Made by a program: the position numbers and the translations under genes
Source: Prosthecobacter debontii
GTDB taxonomy: Bacteria > Verrucomicrobiota > Verrucomicrobiia > Verrucomicrobiales > Verrucomicrobiaceae
Direction: 5' to 3'
Length of the DNA stretch: 64,000 bases
Assembly (NCBI RefSeq): GCF_900167535.1
Contig: NZ_FUYE01000002.1
Coordinates: 1-64,000, forward strand
Part shown: positions 55,089 to 63,460 of the stretch, piece after piece
How positions within the stretch are numbered: the stretch's first letter is position 1
Layout of the letters: every line of letters begins with the position of its first letter
Notes under the pieces: generated by a model
Told to the model about the DNA's origin: nothing
The model's input: the letters and a program-made list of their open reading frames with translations, nothing else
The model's database searches: none

Positions 55089-56579
55089 ATGGGTTCCCCC
55101 ATGCCAGTCGAACACCTCAGCCAGCGCCTTTTTGCCAGTGTCTCTGCGGACTTCTTTCGTCCGTTGGTGCGCCCTTCGGCACCGGTGTATGTGGATGGTG
55201 CGGATCGCCTGATCGAGGAGGCCGGAGAGGCCGGCCGCCTGCCCCAGTCCGACGCGCTGGCGATCTTACGAGAGGTGCTCTCTCAGCATCCCCAGGTGGC
55301 CTTGCAAGAGGACGAAGGCGGCGGGCTTCAAGACATTCGCGCCCGAGCAGGCAAGCTGTTTAATCAGATGCTCCAGGTGCGCTGGATCGAGGACCAAGCT
55401 GTCAGCCTGAATGAGCGCTGGGTCATCATCTCCCCTTCCCTGCGCCCGCTGATGCGCACCCTGCGGGATCTGGCGGAAAGCGAGATCGCTGAATTGAAAA
55501 GCTTTGCTGATACCCTGCGCGGCGTTTGTGTCACTCTGGAGCAGCGGGATGTGCTGAACCCGGTGGTCACTCCCTCCCAGGAACTCCGGGCCACGGTGCA
55601 CGATCTGCTCCAACGTATGGAGCACGCCATTCTCCAACTCCATGGGGTGGAAAAGCTGATCCACGGCTTTGAAAAACGCCAGCGAGAGACGGAATCCGGT
55701 GCCGAGACCCTACGACTGTTTTATCACGACTTTCACGAAGGCCAGCACATGGTCTGCTATGACGTGCTGCGCAGCGGTGGCCTGCTGCCTCGTCTCCAGC
55801 GTGCCCGCACGAAGGTGCGCGATGCCACAGAGAACCTGCTGCTCGTCCAGCACCTTGCGGATGGCATTCGCGAAAATCGCACGCACCTGGATGAAAACGA
55901 GGCCTGGGAATTGGCCAATACCCAGATCCAACGCCTGGAGCGCCAGCTTGCCGGTCTTCGCCTGCGAGCCGAGGCCATTGATGCTCGTGTGGCTTCCTTC
56001 AACCGCCTGTCCGTGCAGCGATATCGTTATCAGTCAGAGCTGCGTGGTCGCCGTCCGGACATGATCAAAAACTACTGCGATGCCATCAATGCCGTGCATC
56101 GCGGTAAGAAGTTCAATGAACTGCGGATCGAGCCGGACTTCCCGCTCATGACCCCAGAGGTAGATTTCTTCTATGGCTTCGCTTCCCTGGCCCGTCCGCG
56201 CCGCGCCCGCGCCCAGGTTGCCCTGGAGCTCGGCGAATCCCTTTCCGCCGAAGACGAAGCCGCCGATCTGGAGCGCCTGCGCCAGCGCCAGAAATTCGCC
56301 CTCACCCCACACCGCGCGGCCCGCCTCGTGGCCCGTCTTCTACGTGAGCATGGCCCTGGTGTCAGCACTGAGGGTTTCAAATTGGAATCGCCCGAGGAAC
56401 TGCTCGACCTCATGGCCGCAGCCGCCTATCACCACGGCATTGATGCCACCTCGGGTGAAGAGCAGCGCTGGCAAATCCAGAGCACCAGCCGCGAGCACGC
56501 CCTGCAACCTGAAAACATTCCCCTCGATGCCCAGGCTGGCTGGCGTGTCGAACGTTTCGCTTTAGTCCGTCCCTCATGA
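55089..56579 (+). CDS. jetA: Wadjet subunit JetA (MksF-like kleisin)
   Basis: 496 residues, kleisin-like subunit of the Wadjet complex. The N-terminus QRLFASVSADFFRPL followed by PSAPVYVDGADRLIEEAG fits the JetA families that are not DUF3375, so a non-type-I subtype is likely but unproven. Helical regions include TVHDLLQRMEHAILQLHG and RLQRARTKVRDATENLLL. The alternative start at 55101 (MPVEHLS) is equally plausible. It overlaps jetB by 4 bp (ATGA). Role: bridges the SMC ATPase heads of JetC. Confidence 0.85.
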   Translation: MGSPMPVEHLSQRLFASVSADFFRPLVRPSAPVYVDGADRLIEEAGEAGRLPQSDALAILREVLSQHPQVALQEDEGGGLQDIRARAGKLFNQMLQVRWIEDQAVSLNERWVIISPSLRPLMRTLRDLAESEIAELKSFADTLRGVCVTLEQRDVLNPVVTPSQELRATVHDLLQRMEHAILQLHGVEKLIHGFEKRQRETESGAETLRLFYHDFHEGQHMVCYDVLRSGGLLPRLQRARTKVRDATENLLLVQHLADGIRENRTHLDENEAWELANTQIQRLERQLAGLRLRAEAIDARVASFNRLSVQRYRYQSELRGRRPDMIKNYCDAINAVHRGKKFNELRIEPDFPLMTPEVDFFYGFASLARPRRARAQVALELGESLSAEDEAADLERLRQRQKFALTPHRAARLVARLLREHGPGVSTEGFKLESPEELLDLMAAAAYHHGIDATSGEEQRWQIQSTSREHALQPENIPLDAQAGWRVERFALVRPS

Positions 56580-57211
56580 GTTCCCTTCCCTGGCCATCCT
56601 TCTGGGCCGATGTGCCCGAGCGTGATCGCTCCCCCATCCGCGATGTCTTGTCTGACCTCCTGCGTCACGGCGTCATCCTCGGTGATGAGGGCAGCGGTCG
56701 TGACTCCTACCTCCTCGTTCGAGATCAGTATCCAGATCACATCCGCGAATACCTGGCTCCGCTCGGCCTGGAGCTGATCATTGACCACGAGCCTCCGCTC
56801 ATTCAGGCACGGCCCGTGCCGGAGGAGTGCCAGCTTTTGGCCACCTTCACCAAGGATGAAACCCTGCTCGTGCTCGCCCTGTGGCGTATCTACGATGAAT
56901 CCCGTGCCGAGCAAGCCGCCGAGGCTGTGATCGTCACCGCCAATGACCTGTGGGTGAAATGGCGCGTCTTCTTTGAAAACATCGAGCCCCCGGGCATCAC
57001 CGCCCTGGAGGAACTGCTCGCCCGCCTGCGCCGCAAGAAGCTGATCCGCTTCCAACGCAGCGACGACAGCGCCCGCCCCGGTGAGGCTGTCATCGAGATC
57101 CTGCCCAGCCTGCCGCGCTGCATCCCCTTTGATAGCATCGAGGCTTGGTTAGAACGCGCCAAGCTCTACGAGCCCGAGCAAGTCGGCACCGCCTTGCCTC
57201 TGGAAGAATAA
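56576..57211 (+). CDS. jetB: Wadjet subunit JetB (MksE-like, DUF4194-type)
   Basis: 211 residues, a KITE/winged-helix-type subunit. The N-terminus (SPIRDVLSDLLRHGVILGDEGSG) and the long helical middle (EVIVTANDLWVKWRVFF-type segment, then LEELLARLRRKKLIRFQRSD) resemble MksE/JetB. It overlaps jetA and is followed by jetC after 27 bp. In characterised Wadjet complexes JetB dimers bind the JetA kleisin. The family boundary is from recognised arrangement and size; sequence identity to known JetB was not measured. Confidence 0.85.
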   Translation: MSSLPWPSFWADVPERDRSPIRDVLSDLLRHGVILGDEGSGRDSYLLVRDQYPDHIREYLAPLGLELIIDHEPPLIQARPVPEECQLLATFTKDETLLVLALWRIYDESRAEQAAEAVIVTANDLWVKWRVFFENIEPPGITALEELLARLRRKKLIRFQRSDDSARPGEAVIEILPSLPRCIPFDSIEAWLERAKLYEPEQVGTALPLEE

Positions 57212-57238
57212 CCCCCGTCCGTTTTTAGCCCTCTCCTC

Positions 57239-60200
57239 ATGGATCGCCCTCAGCGAATCACTCTCAGCCGCGTCATTGCCATCAACTGGTATGGCTTCCG
57301 CCGCATCATTGACCTGAACGGTCTGGCTCTCCTTTGCGGTGAAAACGGCACGGGCAAGTCCGCCCTGCTCGACCTCGTGCAATTTGTTTTGTTAGGCAGC
57401 AAAGGCACGCGCTTTAACCGCGCCGCCACGGGCGATGGCAAACGTCCCACGGGTCGCGATCGCGACCTGCGTGGCTACTGCCTCTGCGACACCAATACCA
57501 AGACCCAGGATGGCCAGCCGCGCTACCTACGCCCTAGCGGCGTGACCTTGGCCGCACTCGAGTTTGAGTGGCCTGCGGAGGAAGGCGCTGCTGAACCTCG
57601 TCGCGAGACCTGGGGCGTGCGTGTGGAGTATGAGGGCCCGACTTCGGATGCCCGCTACGTTTGGTTTTACACCCCCTGCCGCCTGCATTGGTCGGACATC
57701 ACGCGTGAGGCGGATCTGACTCAGCCCGGCAAACAAGAGTTGCTGCCGGAAGATGAATTTCGTGTGCGTGTGAAGCGCGATCTCCAGGGCGATTACTTCG
57801 GTCGTCTGGAAACCTATCTCGAAGAGATGGGTGCCCGTGAGCACCTCTTCTTTGACCGCACGCAGATGAATAAAACCCTGCCGGGAGCGATCGCCTTCCA
57901 GCCGGTGGAAAACTTCGAGCAGTTCATCCGTGACAATATCCTGGAACCCGGCCTGCCCGAGGTGCGTGAGGTTCGTCGAAGTCTCGATGCGCTGCGTGAA
58001 GCGGAACGTCGCGTTGATACCTTGGGAGATCAGCTCGGTTACCTCCAGCGCATCCGTGAGCATCATCTGACCTTCAGCTCGGCTCGGCGTGAAGAAGCCC
58101 TGTTCGGCCATCTACGTGCGGCTCTGGACCATGCCGAAGCCGAAGAAAAATTCCTGCGGGCCGGTGGCGATCTCCTGGCCCTGCGTGACAAGCATGCTGA
58201 GGATAAGCTGAACATGGCCAACGCCGTGAGCGAGCGTGATCAGGTGAAGTCCCGCTACGATGAGGTGAAGCTGGTCGCGGGCCGCGATGACAGCCTGCGC
58301 AAGCTCAGTGACCTGCGTCGTCAGCGCGAGGATCTGAAGCCCCGCATCGAGCGCCTGCGCCTTGCGGCACGCACCGCCCATGAGATGCTGAATCAACGTG
58401 CTCAGCATTGGGAGGAGTGGCTGCGCTACGGTCAACGTGTCGGTTTGAACGCCAAACTGGAACGCGCCGATCTGCTCTCCGAGCTGAGGCATCAGGACGC
58501 CCATGTCGGCCTGGAAGCCCTGCCTGGGCTCGCCCGTGAATACGACCGCATCAGCCGCCTGGGAGAGGACTGGATGCGCCCGAAGAAGGAAGAGCTGGAT
58601 GATCTGGAGCAGGCCGAAATGGATCTGCAACGCCAGCTCGTCAGCCTCAGCGAGGGCCGCACCCAGGCGACTCCGCTGCTGGATAATCTGCGCTCCCGCG
58701 GTCACAAAGCTGACCTCTTCGCCCGTGTGGTGGAGGTCAAGCCCGAATTCGAAGCTTGGTGGCCACTGCTGGAGTCCGTTCTTGGACCCCTGCGCCATAC
58801 GGTCATCATTGAGGATGGTTCTTATCTCGCCGCCTGGGAGCAATTCCAGAAAATCACCAGCACGGAACTGCTGGCGAACATGGATGAAATTCGCGCCCTA
58901 AACCCCGAAGCCGCCAAAGGCTCTCTGGCCACTATGCTGGAGACGAAGAACAGCGACGCACAGCTTCTCATCAATCACTGGTTAGGCCAGATCATCGCCG
59001 TCAGCAGCACCGACAAGCTGAAGCTGCATGATCGTGCCGTCACTCAGGAAGGTATTCTCAAAGAGCCAGGTCTGCGCCGTCACGTCAGCATCGAAAAAGA
59101 ACTGACGCTGGGTGAAGAAGGTCTGCGCCGCATGCGTGAGGAACGTGAGGAAGAGATGGAACGCGTGCGTGGGTTCATCGCCGATTATCGCCGCGAAGTT
59201 CATGCCGTGCGCGGTTGGCTGCAGCGCGGTCAGGAATATCGCCTGGGTGAAGATGCCCCGAAAGCCTCCGCATCGGAACTCGCCCAACTGCCTGCTCTGG
59301 AAACCAATGAGCGTCAGTTGGAGGAGACCATTCAACTCCTGGCCACCCCTGAACAAGAGCGGCAACTTCAGGAAATGGATGAGCTGGAAATGCGCCTGCG
59401 CCGCTTGGAGCAGCGCATCGGTGCCCTCACCACCGCCGTCACCGAATTCGCCGTCAATGAACGCATCCTCACCGAGTTGGTGGATAGCAGCCGCGAGGAA
59501 TTCCAGACCGCCACGCTCAGCCTCCATGAAAGCCTGAACCGGCTGCCACGGGGGTTGTCCCAGGATGAAATCTCCGCCGCTCTCACCGCAGCGCTGCAAT
59601 CTGGAGGCAGCTGGCAGAAGCGCAAAGACCAAGCCGACTACGGACGTCAGTCTGCTCACGACCGTGCCGAACGCACGCGCCGGGATCGCAATGACGAGCG
59701 CAGCAAGCTGGCCGAAGCCCATCAGGAGTATCGTTACGACTTCGACATCGAGGACGATGACAACGCCCGCTATGACGCGCGCTGCAATGACCTGGAAACC
59801 CACGGTTTGAGTCACTATCGCAAGCTGGCCGAAGAACGCCGCCGCGAGTGGGAAGAGCGCCTGCAGAGCCAAGTGCTCGATGTCCTGCGTGAAAAAATCG
59901 ATGATGCCACCCGCACCATTCGCGAGCTCAGCAAGATCCTCGATCAAGACATCGGCCGCTACCGCTACCGCATCTCGCAGACTCGTGATCGCGCCCAGTC
60001 CGCCATGTGGGGCCTTCTGGAAAACGGGGTCGGATTCAACTCCTCCGACGTGCTCTTTGCCGCCTCTCATCAGGATGAAATCAACAAGGCCAAGGAGGAA
60101 CTCATGGCCGCCATTGATAACCCCGATGATCCGAAAGCCCAGCGCCTGCTCGACTACCGTTTCTATCATCGTTATGACATGCTCATGATCCCGAGCGGTC

Positions 60201-60604
60201 ACAGCGAAGAGGCCGCCATCTCCCTGCAAAACAACGCCCGCAAGATGAGCGGTGGTGAAAACCAAGCGCCCTTCTTCGTTTCCATGCTCGCCGCCTTCCA
60301 CCGGGTCTATGACCTGGGTCGTAAAGACGCCCGCAAAAACCTCGGTCTCGTGGTCATGGATGAAGCCTTTTCCAAGCTCAGCGGCGACCGCATTGACGAC
60401 TGTCTGGCCCTGGCTCGAAACTTCGGTCTCCAGCTCCTCCTCGCCTTCCCCATGGACCGCCTCGGCACCATGATCGAACACGCCGACACCGTCATCGAGT
60501 GCCGCGTGGACCGCAAGCGCGACGGCCAAGGCCGCGACATTCACATCGAAAACTGGGTGGTGCCATGGAATAAGGACAAGCTCTTGCAGGCACTGGCGGG
60601 ATAA
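57239..60604 (+). CDS. jetC: Wadjet SMC ATPase JetC (MksB-like)
   Basis: 1121 residues, SMC-type ATPase with Walker A GENGTGKS (K40), signature KMSGGENQ near residue 1003, and Walker B LGLVVMDEA (D1041, E1042). The two head halves are separated by ~900 residues of coiled coil (many R, E, L, Q heptads) with a hinge region in the middle. In Wadjet, JetABC forms a motor that reels in DNA and measures circular plasmid size; JetD then cuts. Intact motifs suggest an active enzyme. A long hairpin-rich intergenic stretch follows before jetD. Confidence 0.93.
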   Translation: MDRPQRITLSRVIAINWYGFRRIIDLNGLALLCGENGTGKSALLDLVQFVLLGSKGTRFNRAATGDGKRPTGRDRDLRGYCLCDTNTKTQDGQPRYLRPSGVTLAALEFEWPAEEGAAEPRRETWGVRVEYEGPTSDARYVWFYTPCRLHWSDITREADLTQPGKQELLPEDEFRVRVKRDLQGDYFGRLETYLEEMGAREHLFFDRTQMNKTLPGAIAFQPVENFEQFIRDNILEPGLPEVREVRRSLDALREAERRVDTLGDQLGYLQRIREHHLTFSSARREEALFGHLRAALDHAEAEEKFLRAGGDLLALRDKHAEDKLNMANAVSERDQVKSRYDEVKLVAGRDDSLRKLSDLRRQREDLKPRIERLRLAARTAHEMLNQRAQHWEEWLRYGQRVGLNAKLERADLLSELRHQDAHVGLEALPGLAREYDRISRLGEDWMRPKKEELDDLEQAEMDLQRQLVSLSEGRTQATPLLDNLRSRGHKADLFARVVEVKPEFEAWWPLLESVLGPLRHTVIIEDGSYLAAWEQFQKITSTELLANMDEIRALNPEAAKGSLATMLETKNSDAQLLINHWLGQIIAVSSTDKLKLHDRAVTQEGILKEPGLRRHVSIEKELTLGEEGLRRMREEREEEMERVRGFIADYRREVHAVRGWLQRGQEYRLGEDAPKASASELAQLPALETNERQLEETIQLLATPEQERQLQEMDELEMRLRRLEQRIGALTTAVTEFAVNERILTELVDSSREEFQTATLSLHESLNRLPRGLSQDEISAALTAALQSGGSWQKRKDQADYGRQSAHDRAERTRRDRNDERSKLAEAHQEYRYDFDIEDDDNARYDARCNDLETHGLSHYRKLAEERRREWEERLQSQVLDVLREKIDDATRTIRELSKILDQDIGRYRYRISQTRDRAQSAMWGLLENGVGFNSSDVLFAASHQDEINKAKEELMAAIDNPDDPKAQRLLDYRFYHRYDMLMIPSGHSEEAAISLQNNARKMSGGENQAPFFVSMLAAFHRVYDLGRKDARKNLGLVVMDEAFSKLSGDRIDDCLALARNFGLQLLLAFPMDRLGTMIEHADTVIECRVDRKRDGQGRDIHIENWVVPWNKDKLLQALAG

Positions 60605-60650
60605 AGCGGGGGCACTGTCGTTGGGCCCACCATGTTGAGTGGCGAAAAGA

Positions 60651-60695
60651 CGTTCTCCCTCGCCCCACTTGTGGGGAGACGGCCGGGGTGAGGGG
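60651..60695. repeat. REP-like palindromic repeat between jetC and jetD
   Basis: Arms CCCTCGCCCC and GGGGTGAGGG (one G-T mismatch) surround a further small stem CCCCACTTGTGGGG. Sequences of this kind recur between genes in many bacteria, so it is probably a dispersed REP-type element. It sits in the 160-bp jetC-jetD gap and could reduce read-through into jetD. Confidence 0.6.
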
Positions 60696-60764
60696 CCTTG
60701 TTGCTAAGCGCAAAACCCCTCCTAACCATTGGACACCTCTGTCCACTACCCCCTATTTTGAGCC

Positions 60765-62015
60765 ATGTCGCCCGCATGGCTCAAAACCTTTTACGACCGA
60801 TGGAATGCCGCGCGAGGCGAGCAGCTCACGCCCGGCAAGATCGCCTTTCGTTATGACTGGAACCAGCTCCTCGATGAAGCCAGTCTGCTGAGAGTTGAAG
60901 ATCGCCGTGCCGCTGAACGCAACCTTCTGAAACTCTGCCAGACCACCTCGGCAAGTCCCGCCAGACTCCAAAATCAGGCACACAAATACCGCCGCTACAT
61001 CATCGAGAAGATCATCCTTCCGGTCGCGAGCGAACCCTGGCTCATGGAGACCTTCGGACACATCCCGGCGGTTCAATTGCAGGCCGAGGCCTTGCAGATC
61101 GTCGAGGCGTTCAAAGGATGCCCCCATCCGCTCTACCCCGAACTCTGGACCTCCTGGTGTCTCCAGATCGAAGCCGCCTTTCAGCAAGGTCGAAACCTGC
61201 ATCCGCTGTTTTGGAAAAGACCTTCCGAAGTCCGTGAGTTGCTCCAGCTCACTCACGCCTTCACTTCGAAGACCTGGCAGGACGGCACGAGGATTCGTGA
61301 GGCCAGCATGGCTCTCGTCCAGGACTCCAAAGCCTTGGAAGATCGCCTGACTCTTCTGGAATCCTGCCTGAGCAGCCTGTTCGAGCGCCCCTCCACCTTG
61401 GAGTCCTTCGGCATTGTGCTCTCGGAGAGCGAGGTCAAATTCGTCGGTGATCTGACCCTGCACTATGCAGACGGCAGCTCGCGCCTGATCCACAAACTGA
61501 AAGGCATCACCACCGTTTCTCTGTCGCCCGATCTGGAAGAAGCCGTGCGTGCCAGCACCTCCGCCACGCGTCTGCTCACGGTGGAAAACTCCAAGACCAC
61601 GCTCCCCGCTCTGGCGGCCAAGAACACCGATGGCAGCACCTTGCTCGCCGCCTGCTCTTTCCCCAGCAAAGCCTTGGTGCGGCTGCTTCAACTCCTGCCG
61701 CCGGATCTTCCCGTTCATCACTTCGGTGATACCGACCCCACCGGCTTTTTGATCCTCTCCAAATTGCGGCAGCAAACGGCTCAATCCGTCCGTCCCTTCC
61801 TCATGCAGCGTCAGGCTTCAGGCCCGCCCGTGCCCCTTTCAGAGCGCGACCTCGCCCTCCTGCCTGGATTGCTCGCCGATCCCCTCCTTGCGGATGTCCG
61901 CGACGAGCTGCAACGCATCTCCGATACCCGAGACAAAAGCGGCTTCGAACAAGAAGGCCTCGGCAGGCCCGACCTCGATGGTTGGCCGTTTTACCGGAGT
62001 GCCGAGGGATGCTGA
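60765..62015 (+). CDS. jetD: Wadjet nuclease subunit JetD (Toprim)
   Basis: 416 residues. The C-terminal half is a topoisomerase VI A/Toprim-like domain with the catalytic E274 in LLTVENSKTTL and the DxD pair D322/D324 in HHFGDTDPTGFL; the N-terminal half (DWNQLLDEASLLRVEDRRAAERNLL onward) corresponds to the DUF3322-type arm. JetD cleaves the DNA extruded by JetABC. It is the last gene of the operon, 160 bp behind jetC with a REP-like repeat between. ATG at 60765 is the natural start. All catalytic acids are present. Confidence 0.92.
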   Translation: MSPAWLKTFYDRWNAARGEQLTPGKIAFRYDWNQLLDEASLLRVEDRRAAERNLLKLCQTTSASPARLQNQAHKYRRYIIEKIILPVASEPWLMETFGHIPAVQLQAEALQIVEAFKGCPHPLYPELWTSWCLQIEAAFQQGRNLHPLFWKRPSEVRELLQLTHAFTSKTWQDGTRIREASMALVQDSKALEDRLTLLESCLSSLFERPSTLESFGIVLSESEVKFVGDLTLHYADGSSRLIHKLKGITTVSLSPDLEEAVRASTSATRLLTVENSKTTLPALAAKNTDGSTLLAACSFPSKALVRLLQLLPPDLPVHHFGDTDPTGFLILSKLRQQTAQSVRPFLMQRQASGPPVPLSERDLALLPGLLADPLLADVRDELQRISDTRDKSGFEQEGLGRPDLDGWPFYRSAEGC

Positions 62016-62027
62016 GGCCATTGATTT

Positions 62028-62084
62028 ACACCGCAGAGATTGGAAGACCGCAGAGAAGACTTTGTTAATGTCCCTCTGCGGTGT
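62028..62084. repeat. Dispersed-repeat-like inverted sequence behind jetD
   Basis: Eleven-base arms ACACCGCAGAG and CTCTGCGGTGT with an extra ACCGCAGAGA copy inside. The unit resembles the widely scattered CCGCAGAGA-type intergenic repeat. It may also end transcription of the Wadjet operon, though a T-run is missing. Confidence 0.5.
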
Positions 62085-62130
62085 CATTCCATTCTTGCCT
62101 GCTCCTGCGTCTTTATGACACGATGTCGTC

Positions 62131-63411
62131 ATGAGATATGGCGTATGCCTGCGCTTCCTGCGTTTGAGCCTTTGCATTATCAGCCTGTTCCTCTCTTGGG
62201 AGGTCTGGGGCTGTCCCAATTGCAATGTTTACAATCACCTCGCGACCGCCGTTTATACCGCCGATTTTGTGGGCATCGGTTCCGTTGCCACGGTGTCGGC
62301 AGATCAGAACAGTGTGACTGTAAGGATGAAAAAGGGATTGCGAGGCAAGGTGACAGCCGCCGAAGGCTTCACCTATGAAAACCCTCTTCGGCACGCGTTG
62401 GCACCGGGGGCTGAGGTCGCGATCCTGGGCATGAATAGGTCCACGGGAATGACCGGTGCCCCGATGGTGCTCCCTGATTCGCTGATCCCGGAACTGCATC
62501 TGCTGCTCGCCCAGGCACCGGCTCAAAACGCCGATGAGGCGGCGCGCCAGATGACGGCGGTTTCGAGTCTTCTTCATTGGCAGGGAGTCGGGTATTACAA
62601 AGCCTTTCCGGATCCGGTGCAGCAGCTATTGAAGGAGAAGGTTCAATCCTTTCGCTACGATCCGGCAAGCACCTCTTTCCATGAGCAAACGCAATGTTTG
62701 TTCGGCATCGCCGCCATCATGCGCGGCCCGACCGCAGGCGCGGAGGAGATCGGCCTACAGATCATGGACGAGTTTTGGAAGCTGCCCGAGACCGGGATGG
62801 ATCCGCGGCAGGTTCAATGGGCTCTCACCCGGCTGACCGCGGTGTTTGACATGATCACCGCCCTGAACTTGCCACGTCTCAAAGAGCAGGCTGTCAGTAT
62901 GATCGGGTCCGCTTCGGGAGGCCAGTTTTTGCGCCTGGCTCAATGCCTGATCGTTTCACGGCTGATGACTCCGGCCGAGATCGCCGGAATGATCCGATAC
63001 GCCCCGAATCTGGCCTTGCTGAAACAGGCGACGGTCCTGGCGGCACTGCGGTTTCAATCCTACTGGTCCAGGGATGAGGCGAGAGATCTGGCCAAGGCGG
63101 CGCGGGCCCTGTCGCCAGGACAGAAGGATCTCGTTCTGGATGGCCTGGAGCGGGAACTGTCAGGACAGCCGATGGCCTTATCCTTCAGACGCCCTTCGTT
63201 GGAAGAAACGCCGGATGGCCCTGGCTGGGCGGTGGAGTCCGCTCTTTACAGCAATGACTTCTGGAACCGCATTGAGCCCTATCGCCCCGTCAGCTTGCTT
63301 TGGAAGCTGAGCCTGGGAGTCCTCGGTCTCGGACTGCTGGCCTTGACGGCATGGGGTTTCAGCCGTCTCAAAAACCGTTGCCGTGGCAGGATGGAGGCCA
63401 TTCCAGCCTGA
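62131..63411 (+). CDS. Membrane-anchored secreted protein of unknown function
   Basis: 426 residues. A signal peptide (LRLSLCIISLFLSWEVWG) is followed immediately by CPNC, then a beta-rich domain (DFVGIGSVATVSADQNSVTVRMKK) reminiscent of an OB/NTR-like fold. The middle is largely helical (residues ~130-370) and the end is a single membrane helix plus a basic tail (LGVLGLGLLALTAWGFSRLKNRCRGR), giving a C-terminally anchored topology. No family assigned. It is 115 bp behind jetD on the same strand but separated by a repeat, so a role in defence is not implied. Confidence 0.6.
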   Translation: MRYGVCLRFLRLSLCIISLFLSWEVWGCPNCNVYNHLATAVYTADFVGIGSVATVSADQNSVTVRMKKGLRGKVTAAEGFTYENPLRHALAPGAEVAILGMNRSTGMTGAPMVLPDSLIPELHLLLAQAPAQNADEAARQMTAVSSLLHWQGVGYYKAFPDPVQQLLKEKVQSFRYDPASTSFHEQTQCLFGIAAIMRGPTAGAEEIGLQIMDEFWKLPETGMDPRQVQWALTRLTAVFDMITALNLPRLKEQAVSMIGSASGGQFLRLAQCLIVSRLMTPAEIAGMIRYAPNLALLKQATVLAALRFQSYWSRDEARDLAKAARALSPGQKDLVLDGLERELSGQPMALSFRRPSLEETPDGPGWAVESALYSNDFWNRIEPYRPVSLLWKLSLGVLGLGLLALTAWGFSRLKNRCRGRMEAIPA

Positions 63412-63460
63412 CAGATAACAGAGGTTGCCAGACCTGCCCGACACCGCTTCAATCGCGGCC

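Noticed and set aside
3708..58986. Repeated GTTAGGC heptamer, apparently more often on the + strand than its complement
   Set aside because: A count by eye gave about 11 against 4, close to what chance and Leu-Gly/Pro-Asn codons allow; a whole-genome strand-skew count would be needed to call it a Chi- or KOPS-like motif.
58982..60544. 520-codon open frame opposite jetC
   Set aside because: Antisense of the SMC coiled coil; no start context or domain supports it.
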